Below, one piece after another: positions 1-5,511 of a DNA stretch of 6,466 nt. How positions within the stretch are numbered: position 1 is the first letter of the stretch; every line of letters begins with the position of its first letter. A program made the position numbers and the translations under genes. The notes under the pieces were generated by a model. That model was given only the letters and a program-made list of their open reading frames with translations. It did no database searches and was not told the origin of the DNA. This stretch comes from CAYLUN01 sp964386865 (GTDB lineage Bacteria; Verrucomicrobiota; Kiritimatiellia; RFP12; UBA1067): assembly GCA_964386865.1 (NCBI GenBank), contig CAYLUN010000179.1, positions 1-6,466 of the forward strand, read 5' to 3'.

Positions 1-265
1 TGGTGTGATAACTTGGCGCATTCTCGGGCAGGTAGCCGATGCAGCGCTTGGCCGCGACGGGGTTGGCCGTGATGTCGTTCCCGCAGATCGACGCAGTTCC
101 CGAGGTGGGGGGTATGAAGCCGGTGATCATGCGCATGGTGGTGGATTTTCCCGCGCCGTTCGGCCCGAGAAAACCGAGAACTTCGCCCTTTTTCACGGTA
201 AAAGAGACGCCTTTCACCGCTTGGATCGAGCCGAAGTTCTTAGTCAGGTTACTTACGGTCAGCAT
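1..265 (-). CDS. ABC transporter ATP-binding protein, GldA/ABC-2 type (partial, N-terminal 88 codons)
   Basis: This is the start of a cytoplasmic ATPase subunit that would power an ABC-2 type exporter; the rest lies beyond the left edge. The protein begins MLTVSNLTKNFGSIQAVKGV. It has the A-loop region near F11 and a perfect Walker A (GPNGAGKST, residues 34-42). The segment GYLPENAP (77-84) sits at the Q-loop. There a Glu (E81) replaces the usual Gln, as is common in the GldA/NatA-like branch (family knowledge). The signature motif and Walker B are outside the window. The ATG at 263-265 is preceded on the minus strand by AGAGGA (272-277) with six bases of spacing, which fixes the start. It lies downstream of the regulator gene on the same strand but has its own promoter at 338-367. 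The substrate cannot be told. The ATPase call is firm; the GldA-like subgroup is less so. Confidence 0.9.
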   Translation of the reverse strand, partial: MLTVSNLTKNFGSIQAVKGVSFTVKKGEVLGFLGPNGAGKSTTMRMITGFIPPTSGTASICGNDITANPVAAKRCIGYLPENAPSYHT

Positions 266-337
266 CCTGTTTCCTCTTGGTTGATGTTAACACGAACCCT
301 GTTCGGAGACCGACTAGGGTGACGAAAAGTCGCTAGG

Positions 338-367
338 CTTATAGCAGAAAGTGTGCCGATTTGTCCA
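338..367 (-). promoter_or_regulatory. Sigma-70-type promoter for the ABC transporter gene
   Basis: On the minus strand TGGACA (362-367; five of six bases match the -35 consensus) is followed after 18 bases by TATAAG (338-343). TGC directly before the -10 gives an extended -10 element. Transcription would start near 331, leaving a leader of about 66 bases before the ATG at 265. The -35 box lies only five bases past the stop codon of the response regulator, so the ABC gene can be expressed independently of the two-component operon. No convincing terminator separates the two, so read-through is also possible. Confidence 0.6.
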
Positions 368-371
368 TTGT

Positions 372-1742
372 TCAGTAGGGAAGGTGGTGCTCCTTGATCT
401 TGCGTTGAATGGTGCGGCGCGACAGCCCGAGCTGGTCGGCCGTGAGCGTGCGGTTTCCCGCGTTTTGTTGGAGGCGCGACTCGAGAACGGCGCGCTCGAT
501 CTGTTCGAGGGTCATGTTCGGCGGAAAAGCGAGGTCGCCGGAGGCGGCGGCCGCGGCCGTCGGACGAGGCGTCCCCGGGAGGGGGACTGACTCGGCGCTG
601 AGCACGCCGCCGGGAGAGAGCAGCACGGCCGATTCGACCATGTTGCGGAGTTGGCGCACGTTGCCGGGCCAGTCGTAGGATTCCAGCGCGGCGTAGAAAT
701 CGGGGCGCACCGTGGTGATGTGCTTGCCGTTGTCGCTGGCGGCGCGGGCGATGAACCGGTCGGTCATGTGGCGGACGTCCTCCTTGCGGCCGCGGAGCGG
801 CGGGACGCGGATCGTCACGACGTTGAGGCGGTAGAGCAGGTCCTCGCGGAAGATCCCCGCGCGCACCAGCGCGTCGAGGTCCTTGTTGGTGGCCGAAACG
901 AGCCGGACGTTCACCTTGATCACGTCCCGGCCGCCGACGCGCCGGATCTCCCTCTCCTCAAGCGCCCGCAGCAGTTTCACCTGCACGGAGAGGGGGGCGT
1001 CGCCGATTTCATCGAGAAAGAGCGTGCCTCCGTCGGCGCGCTCGAAGGCGCCCTTGTGGATGCCCGTGGCGCCGGTGAAGGCGCCTTTCTCGTGGCCGAA
1101 GAGTTCGGACTCCAACAGCGACTCCGCGAAGGCGCCGCAGTTGACTGCTACGAAGGGGCCGCTGGCACGCTTGGAGTCCACGTGCAGGGCGCGGGCGACC
1201 AGCTCTTTGCCGGTTCCGCTTTCGCCGCAGACGAGGACGGTGGCGGCGGTGTCGGCGAGCGCTTCGATCTGGTTGATGACGGCCTTCATGCCCGCAGACT
1301 CGGCGATGATGGCGGTGGTGGCGAAGCGCTCGCGGACAGACTGCGAGAGCCGGTCCACCTGGCGGCGAAGGCGCGACGCCTCGTAGGCGCGGCGCAGCTT
1401 GGACTGGATGTCGTCGAGGTCGAGCGGCTTGGTCACGTAGTCGTACGCGCCTTCGCGCATGGCTCGCACGCCTGACTCCACGGAGCCGTAGGCCGTCATG
1501 ATGATGACCGGCACGGAGGCGTCGAGCTTGCGGAGGCGGCCGAGCACGGCGAGCCCGTCGATGTCGGGCAGCACGAGGTCGCTCAGGACCACGTCTGGAA
1601 CGTGTTGCCTGAACAGCTCGACGCCCGACGTGCCCGTGGTGGCGCAGACGGTCGCGAAGCCGGCGTCGTCCGCGGCCTCTTGGACGGAGCGCGCGTTGTC
1701 GGGGTCGTCTTCGATGATGAGGAGCGTGGGTGTGTCGTTCAT
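372..1742 (-). CDS. Sigma-54-dependent response regulator, NtrC family
   Basis: A 456-residue transcription activator with the full NtrC layout. The receiver domain (about 5-120) has the acidic pocket E11/D12/D13, the phospho-acceptor D55 (LSDLVLPDIDG), the switch T83 and K105. The AAA+ domain (about 142-375) has Walker A GESGTGKE (173-180), the sigma-54-contacting loop GAFTGA (220-225), Walker B LFLDEIG with D244/E245, an arginine-finger region FREDLLYRLN (298-307) and sensor II GNVRQLRN (360-367). A Pro/Ala-rich linker (about 389-402) leads to a Fis-type helix-turn-helix (about 411-452, GNRTLTADQLGLSRRTIQRKI). Every catalytic and sigma-54-contact motif is intact, so it should be a working ATP-dependent activator of RpoN-RNA polymerase. 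Its ATG overlaps the kinase stop codon (ATGA), so translation is probably coupled and the kinase is its likely partner. The nearest candidate target is the consensus sigma-54 promoter at 3343-3358. The specific ortholog name is not known. Confidence 0.96.
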   Translation of the reverse strand: MNDTPTLLIIEDDPDNARSVQEAADDAGFATVCATTGTSGVELFRQHVPDVVLSDLVLPDIDGLAVLGRLRKLDASVPVIIMTAYGSVESGVRAMREGAYDYVTKPLDLDDIQSKLRRAYEASRLRRQVDRLSQSVRERFATTAIIAESAGMKAVINQIEALADTAATVLVCGESGTGKELVARALHVDSKRASGPFVAVNCGAFAESLLESELFGHEKGAFTGATGIHKGAFERADGGTLFLDEIGDAPLSVQVKLLRALEEREIRRVGGRDVIKVNVRLVSATNKDLDALVRAGIFREDLLYRLNVVTIRVPPLRGRKEDVRHMTDRFIARAASDNGKHITTVRPDFYAALESYDWPGNVRQLRNMVESAVLLSPGGVLSAESVPLPGTPRPTAAAAASGDLAFPPNMTLEQIERAVLESRLQQNAGNRTLTADQLGLSRRTIQRKIKEHHLPY

Positions 1743-3136
1743 GGGGTTGTGGGAGCAGTTGGAGCGCCGGCTTGTTCGCGCGCACCCGGCAGCGTGATGC
1801 GGATGTGGGCGCCGCCGCCGGGCCGGGCGAGGGCTTCGATCTCGCCGCCGCAGCGGCGGATCGCCGTGCGGGCGAGGAAGAGCCCGAGGCCGGTGCCCTC
1901 GGGGCGGCCGGTCACGAACATGTCGAAGACCCGCCTGCGGAACTCGGGCGGTATGCCCGGCCCGCGGTCGAGCACGTTGATGGTCATGGACGCCCCGCGC
2001 GGGGAGATCGCAACGGTGATCTCGCTGCCCTTGGGGGCGAACTGCACGGCGTTCATGAGGACGTTGAGCAGGGCGCGGCGCAGCGCGAAGGGGAAGGCCG
2101 CGGCTCTGGCGAGCACGCCTGCGTCGCAGACCGCGCGCACGGTCACGCCCGCCTGCTCAAGGCGCGGCGTGAGCGTGTCCACGCACTCCTTCACGACCTG
2201 CTCGAGGTCCACGTTTTCCGGCTTCTCGTCGGCGGGCTTGGCGAGGAACAAGAACTCCTGAAAGACCTTGTCCATGCGCTCCATCGTGCGGGCAATGCGA
2301 GCGGACAGCTCGGTGACGCGCTCGGGGCGGAACCCGTCCGCGCGGGCCATCTCCTTGCCCAGCATCTGGGCGTCTAGGCGAACGGCCGACATCGGGTTGC
2401 GGAAGTCGTGCAGAATCCCGTTGGCGAGCACGCCCGAGAACGCGAGGTGCTCCTCCTGCCGCGCGCGCTGCTCCCGGCGGCGGTCGCGGGCGACGGCCAA
2501 GGCGATGACCAGCGCGCAGGTCGCGAAGGAGAGGATGAGCACGGCCACAGAAAACACGAAGAGGGAGGAGACCAGCTTGCGCGCCGTCCGCTCTTCGGTT
2601 CCGACGGCCTCGCGCTTGAGCGTGGCTTCAGCCAGAACGCGGCTGCCGTCATCCAGACGCGTCTCCCTCGAGATCACAAACACCGGCTGGCGCACGCCGG
2701 CCACTTCGAGCGTGCCTTGCGACAGGGTGGTCTCAGCCGCCTCGTTGGTCTCGGGGCCCATGCACGGGCAGTCGCACGCCGACAGCCCCTGAGACTGGCG
2801 GTGGAAAACCGTGACGCCGTCGCGCGAGACGGAGAGCGATTGCACATCCTTGCGGAAGGCGAAAACGTTGTCCGCAACCGTCGAAAATCGCCGCCACAGC
2901 TCGGGCGTCGAATTGGTCGAACAGGCCACGCCCAGCTCGCAGAGGGCGCTCAGCATCGACACGCCCTCTTGGAGCACCGTCTCCGTGGCGGCGAGATGGG
3001 CCTGATGGTCGTGCTGCCTCTTGAGCACGAAAAGACCGCCTCCGGCCAGCAGGGCGAAGGTCAGCAACGCTCCCATCAGCACCCACTCTAAGCGGAGCGC
3101 GGTCGGCCTTGTCAGCAGCGTCTGTCGATCAAGCAT
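1739..3136 (-). CDS. Membrane sensor histidine kinase with Cys-rich periplasmic domain
   Basis: A 465-residue kinase that should phosphorylate the downstream regulator. Two membrane segments (about 18-38 and 188-214) bracket an extracytoplasmic sensor domain of roughly 150 residues. That domain holds five cysteines: C66, C72 and the cluster C121-D-C123-P-C125. No HAMP domain is evident; a charged linker (216-230) leads straight to the H-box GILHDFRNPMS, with phospho-acceptor H243 followed by Asp rather than the commoner Glu. The ATPase domain has the N-box N362 (NVLMNAVQFAP), G1 D390 (DRGPGIP) and G2 EGTGLGLF (413-420). The last 15 residues are a Pro/Ala tail. The open frame extends upstream to 3460, but the added residues are low-complexity and basic and would overlap the intergenic control elements. 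The ATG at 3136, just before TM1, is therefore chosen. Its ribosome-binding site is weak (GAG about 10 bases upstream). The signal sensed is unknown; metal or redox is a possibility suggested only by the cysteines. Confidence 0.93.
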   Translation of the reverse strand: MLDRQTLLTRPTALRLEWVLMGALLTFALLAGGGLFVLKRQHDHQAHLAATETVLQEGVSMLSALCELGVACSTNSTPELWRRFSTVADNVFAFRKDVQSLSVSRDGVTVFHRQSQGLSACDCPCMGPETNEAAETTLSQGTLEVAGVRQPVFVISRETRLDDGSRVLAEATLKREAVGTEERTARKLVSSLFVFSVAVLILSFATCALVIALAVARDRRREQRARQEEHLAFSGVLANGILHDFRNPMSAVRLDAQMLGKEMARADGFRPERVTELSARIARTMERMDKVFQEFLFLAKPADEKPENVDLEQVVKECVDTLTPRLEQAGVTVRAVCDAGVLARAAAFPFALRRALLNVLMNAVQFAPKGSEITVAISPRGASMTINVLDRGPGIPPEFRRRVFDMFVTGRPEGTGLGLFLARTAIRRCGGEIEALARPGGGAHIRITLPGAREQAGAPTAPTTP

Positions 3137-3216
3137 GTCAGGTGTCTCACAGCACAGAACGTGCCGCCCGCACCCGAAGGGGGCTGGGAGCGCCTCAGCG
3201 CATGGAATTGCCAGAT

Positions 3217-3245
3217 AGTGTAGACGCTGAGCGCGCCCGAGGCAA
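3217..3245 (-). promoter_or_regulatory. Possible sigma-70-type promoter for the kinase-regulator operon
   Basis: On the minus strand TTGCCT (3240-3245) and TACACT (3217-3222) are separated by exactly 17 bases. Each box matches its consensus at four of six positions. The start would fall near 3210, leaving a leader of about 74 bases to the kinase ATG at 3136. The boxes are weak, so the call rests on spacing and on the lack of a better candidate in this divergent region. The imperfect repeat at 3252-3268 lies directly upstream of the -35 box, so a bound regulator could also affect this promoter. Confidence 0.35.
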
Positions 3246-3251
3246 GCGTAT

Positions 3252-3268
3252 TGCGACAAGTTGGCACG
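3252..3268. promoter_or_regulatory. Degenerate second copy of the inverted repeat (candidate activator site)
   Basis: TGCGACA, a three-base spacer and TGGCACG have the same 7-3-7 layout as the perfect repeat at 3275-3291. The left half matches it at six of seven positions and the right half at five of seven. The two centres are 23 bases apart, about two helical turns, as expected for dimers binding cooperatively on one face of DNA. The right half could instead be an orphan -24-like box, since TGGCACGC also occurs in the real promoter. Confidence 0.35.
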
Positions 3269-3274
3269 CCTGGG

Positions 3275-3291
3275 CGCGACAGGGTGTCGCG
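3275..3291. promoter_or_regulatory. Perfect inverted repeat, candidate enhancer site for the NtrC-type regulator
   Basis: CGCGACA-GGG-TGTCGCG is a perfect 7-base dyad around a three-base centre. Its centre (3283) is about 86 bases upstream of the start predicted from the sigma-54 promoter at 3343-3358, within the usual range for upstream activator sites of NtrC-family proteins. Dyads of this kind are what Fis-type helix-turn-helix dimers bind. That the neighbouring regulator binds here is an inference from position and symmetry. Confidence 0.5.
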
Positions 3292-3342
3292 ACTGCGGGC
3301 GGTTTGTGTGGTTTGAGTGGCCACGGGGCTGGGTTTGTCGTA

Positions 3343-3358
3343 TGGCACGCATTTTGCT
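3343..3358 (+). promoter_or_regulatory. Sigma-54 (RpoN) -24/-12 promoter of the Hsp20-like gene
   Basis: TGGCACGCATTTTGCT fits the consensus TGGCACR-N4-TTGCW at every specified position. The invariant GG (3344-3345) and GC (3356-3357) are separated by exactly 10 bases. With the GC at -13/-12, transcription would begin near 3369, about 21 bases before the ATG at 3390 and just ahead of the AAGGA ribosome-binding site at 3375-3379. The element is oriented toward the Hsp20-like gene and away from the adjacent sigma-54 activator gene. Confidence 0.85.
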
Positions 3359-3389
3359 GAATTGATTACGGACCAAGGATGCTGGACGA

Positions 3390-3941
3390 ATGCGTGAACC
3401 ACTAACCATAGATGAAGTTTGGAGAGGCTTTGACCGCGTGCTGCTGGTGGCGGTGTCCATCCTTCTGGCTGTCTGTTGGTTTGAGAGCCGGTCAAGGGTT
3501 TGGCCCTCAAGTGAGGAGGCCGCCCATGTTCATGCGAGCGGGAACGCGGGGCGCGCCGCGCCGAGGCGTCCTGACGCAGGCGCCTTGCGAGTGGTAGAAA
3601 GTACGCCCGTGTCTCTCGCTCGCAACCGGATGAGTGTGATCGCGCGAGCGATGGCCGAGGGCGGCTGGGAGGGCGCGCCGGAGAGCCCCGCCGCCGACAT
3701 GCGCGAGCAGAACGGATTCTACGACATCCTCTTCACCCTGCCCGACAGCATGGATCCGGGAAGCGTGAAAGTGTCGACTTCCGGAAACGTGATGACGCTG
3801 TATGTCAGCGGGGGCGGAAACCCCGTAGCCACGTACGTCAAGCAGTTCTATATCCCTTGCGGCGCTGAGCGCGTCGGGGCGGTTGAGGCCAGCGTGTCGA
3901 ACGACATCGTGCGGGTGCGCATCCGTCAGCCAGGAGGGTGA
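3390..3941 (+). CDS. Membrane-anchored Hsp20/alpha-crystallin-like protein
   Basis: A 183-residue protein with three visible parts. A charged N-terminus (1-16) is followed by one hydrophobic segment (about 17-31, VLLVAVSILLAVCWF), probably a membrane anchor. A polar, Ala/Arg-rich stretch follows (32-100). The C-terminal domain (about 103-181) reads like an alpha-crystallin domain: YDILFTLPD (111-119) matches the Y-x-v-x-v-x-LPG strand, VKVSTSGNVMTLYVSG (126-141) the next strands, KQFYIP (151-156) the r-x-F-x-LP strand, and EASVSNDIVRVRI (166-178) the A-x-x-x-nGVL-x-v-x-iP motif, here NDIV. Small heat shock proteins hold unfolding proteins; a membrane-anchored one would act at the envelope, though the side it faces is unclear. 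The ATG is supported by AAGGA (3375-3379) and by the sigma-54 promoter 32 bases upstream. The divergent kinase and sigma-54 activator are the likely controllers. The domain call rests on pattern reading only. Confidence 0.8.
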   Translation: MREPLTIDEVWRGFDRVLLVAVSILLAVCWFESRSRVWPSSEEAAHVHASGNAGRAAPRRPDAGALRVVESTPVSLARNRMSVIARAMAEGGWEGAPESPAADMREQNGFYDILFTLPDSMDPGSVKVSTSGNVMTLYVSGGGNPVATYVKQFYIPCGAERVGAVEASVSNDIVRVRIRQPGG

Positions 3942-3973
3942 CTGAGCGGGGCGCGCGCGACTGACGCTTAAGC

Positions 3974-4002
3974 TTGTTTGCCACCCGCGTACCCTTTATA
4001 CT
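3974..4002 (+). promoter_or_regulatory. Sigma-70-type promoter of der, placed for a leaderless transcript
   Basis: TTGTTT (3974-3979) and TATACT (3997-4002) are separated by the optimal 17 bases; the -10 box matches consensus at five of six positions. Transcription would start about seven bases after the -10, at 4009-4010. That is the A of the der ATG itself or the base before it. The stretch before the ATG has no Shine-Dalgarno sequence, which agrees with a leaderless mRNA. Confidence 0.6.
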
Positions 4003-4009
4003 GTGCCTA

Positions 4010-5449
4010 ATGACTGTTCAGCAAAAGGAGAAATCACGGGTCGTGGCGATCGTTGGCCGCCCCAACGTCGGGAAATCGGCCGTCTTTAACCGCATCGCCG
4101 GGAAGCGGGTTGCGATCGTACACGACGAGAGCGGCGTGACCCGTGACCGGCTCATGCGCGAGGTGGACTGGGACGACCAGAAGTTCAGCCTCGTGGACAC
4201 CGGCGGGGTGATGGTGCTCAACGGTCAGTCCGAGAAGAACCCGATTGAGGCCGGCATACGCGCCCAGGTGGACGCCGCATTGGACGACGCGGCCGCCGTC
4301 ATCCTGGTGGTCGACGTGCAGCAGGGCGTTCACCCCATGGACGAGGAGGTGGCTCGCATCGTCCGCCGGACTGGCGTGCCCTGCGTGGTCGCGGTCAACA
4401 AGTGCGACCTGCCCCACCACGAGGCGGGGGCCACCGAGTTCGCCCGACTGGGCTTTCCGTTCTATGCCGTCGCGGCGCAGCACAACCGCGGCTTTGGCGA
4501 ACTCATGGAGGCGGTGCTGCCGCACCTGCCTGCGGCGACGAACGAGACCATCGAGAAGCCGCTGCGCGTCGCGGTCGTGGGCCGTCCCAACGCCGGCAAG
4601 TCCTCGTACATCAACCGCCTGCTGCGCACGGACCGCGTGATCGTCTCCGAAATCGCCGGCACCACGCGAGACTCGATCGACGTGCCCTTCATCATCGGCA
4701 AGGGCGAGCAGGCTCGCCACTACATGTTGGTGGACACCGCGGGCATGCGCCACAAGCACCGCATCGACAACGCGGTCGAGCGCTTCAGCCTGTTCCGCGC
4801 CGAGGAGAGCGTGAAGGAGGCCGACGTCGTGGTGCTGGTGCTCGACCCCGACCTCGGGCCTACGGTGCAGGACAAGCACATCGCGGCGCTGATCCAAGAG
4901 AACAAAAAGGGCTGCGTGATCCTCATGAACAAGTGGGATCTCGCCATGGAAAAGGGCATGACCCAGACCCAGGCGGAGCCCCTGCTGCGGCAGGTCATGC
5001 CGTTTATGAGCTACTGCCCGATCGTTTTCGTCTCCGCCAAGACCGGCCTCAACATCCGCAAGAGCATCGAGGTGATCGACGCCGTCGCCGCGCAGACGCG
5101 GGTGAACTTGCCGACGGGGATGCTCAACCGCACGCTGGTCGAGGCGACGCGGCGGGTGGTCGCGCCAGCCAAGGCGGGCCACCGTCTGCGCGTCTACTAC
5201 GCCGTCCAAGTCTGCGTGGCTCCGATCACGATCCGCATGTTCGTCAACGACCCGAAGCTGGCGACGAAGCAGTACACCGACTTCATGACCCGCGCGCTGC
5301 GCGAGCGCTTCGGCCTCGAGGGCGCGCCGGTGCTGATCCTCTACCGCGCCCGCACGCGGCCTGAGCCGGGGGTGCGCCGGGAGCGGCGGGCTGGCGAGGC
5401 GGCTGCGGAGGCCGCCCTGGAAAAAGAGTTCATGGGCGAGTTCGACTGA
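4010..5449 (+). CDS. der: Ribosome-assembly GTPase Der (EngA)
   Basis: A 479-residue essential GTPase acting in maturation of the 50S ribosomal subunit. It has the hallmark of two tandem G domains. The first has G1 GRPNVGKS (16-23), a G2-type segment ending GVTRDR (42-47), G3 DTGG (63-66) and G4 NKCD (130-133). The second has G1 GRPNAGKS (191-198), AGTTRDS (216-222), G3 DTAG (242-245), G4 NKWD (307-310) and G5 VSAKTG (341-346). A KH-like RNA-binding domain (about 365-450) and a charged tail follow. Length is in the usual range (about 435-500). In the first domain the usual SA of G5 reads AA (VAAQHNRGFGEL), a mild deviation. The frame could start at TTG 3974, but that codon is the -35 box, so ATG 4010 is chosen; it lacks a ribosome-binding site. 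TGA is followed immediately by an in-frame TAG. The Der identification is certain. Confidence 0.97.
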   Translation: MTVQQKEKSRVVAIVGRPNVGKSAVFNRIAGKRVAIVHDESGVTRDRLMREVDWDDQKFSLVDTGGVMVLNGQSEKNPIEAGIRAQVDAALDDAAAVILVVDVQQGVHPMDEEVARIVRRTGVPCVVAVNKCDLPHHEAGATEFARLGFPFYAVAAQHNRGFGELMEAVLPHLPAATNETIEKPLRVAVVGRPNAGKSSYINRLLRTDRVIVSEIAGTTRDSIDVPFIIGKGEQARHYMLVDTAGMRHKHRIDNAVERFSLFRAEESVKEADVVVLVLDPDLGPTVQDKHIAALIQENKKGCVILMNKWDLAMEKGMTQTQAEPLLRQVMPFMSYCPIVFVSAKTGLNIRKSIEVIDAVAAQTRVNLPTGMLNRTLVEATRRVVAPAKAGHRLRVYYAVQVCVAPITIRMFVNDPKLATKQYTDFMTRALRERFGLEGAPVLILYRARTRPEPGVRRERRAGEAAAEAALEKEFMGEFD

Positions 5450-5498
5450 TAGGCCGAGCGCTCGCACGTGCGCGACGCGGGCAGCCGAGAGGCGGGAT

Positions 5499-5504
5499 AA
5501 GGAG
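5499..5504 (+). promoter_or_regulatory. Ribosome-binding site of the antiporter gene
   Basis: AAGGAG lies seven bases upstream of the ATG at 5512, a near-ideal Shine-Dalgarno sequence that fixes this start. It contrasts with der just upstream, which has none. No promoter or terminator stands out in the 62 bases between der and this gene, so the antiporter may be read from the der transcript. Confidence 0.75.
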
Positions 5505-5511
5505 AGCGGCC

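Noticed and set aside
319..333. A small hairpin (GTGAC-GAAAA-GTCGC) as a terminator after the response regulator
   Set aside because: The stem is only five pairs including a wobble, there is no T-tract on either strand, and it sits at the predicted start of the ABC transcript.
651..1475. A 274-codon open frame on the plus strand across the response regulator
   Set aside because: It runs antisense through the conserved AAA+ domain; its composition is that of a shadow frame and no ribosome-binding site or domain is seen.
3240..3255. A second sigma-54-like element on the plus strand (AGGCAAG-N4-TTGCG)
   Set aside because: The GG and GC spacing is right, but three of twelve specified bases mismatch, it overlaps the degenerate dyad and the candidate kinase -35 box, and a perfect site lies closer to the gene.
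3137..3460. A 108-residue N-terminal extension of the histidine kinase
   Set aside because: The extra residues are low-complexity and basic, lie upstream of a natural TM1 start, and would overlap the sigma-54 promoter, both dyads and the start of the divergent gene.
3974..4009. A 12-residue extension of Der starting at TTG
   Set aside because: The TTG is the -35 box of a well-spaced promoter whose transcript would begin at the downstream ATG, and Der proteins normally start close to the first G1 motif.
4034..5467. A 477-codon open frame on the minus strand, antisense to der
   Set aside because: It is a by-product of G+C-rich codon use in der. The translation is His/Arg/Val-rich without any recognisable domain, while the plus strand encodes an unmistakable Der.
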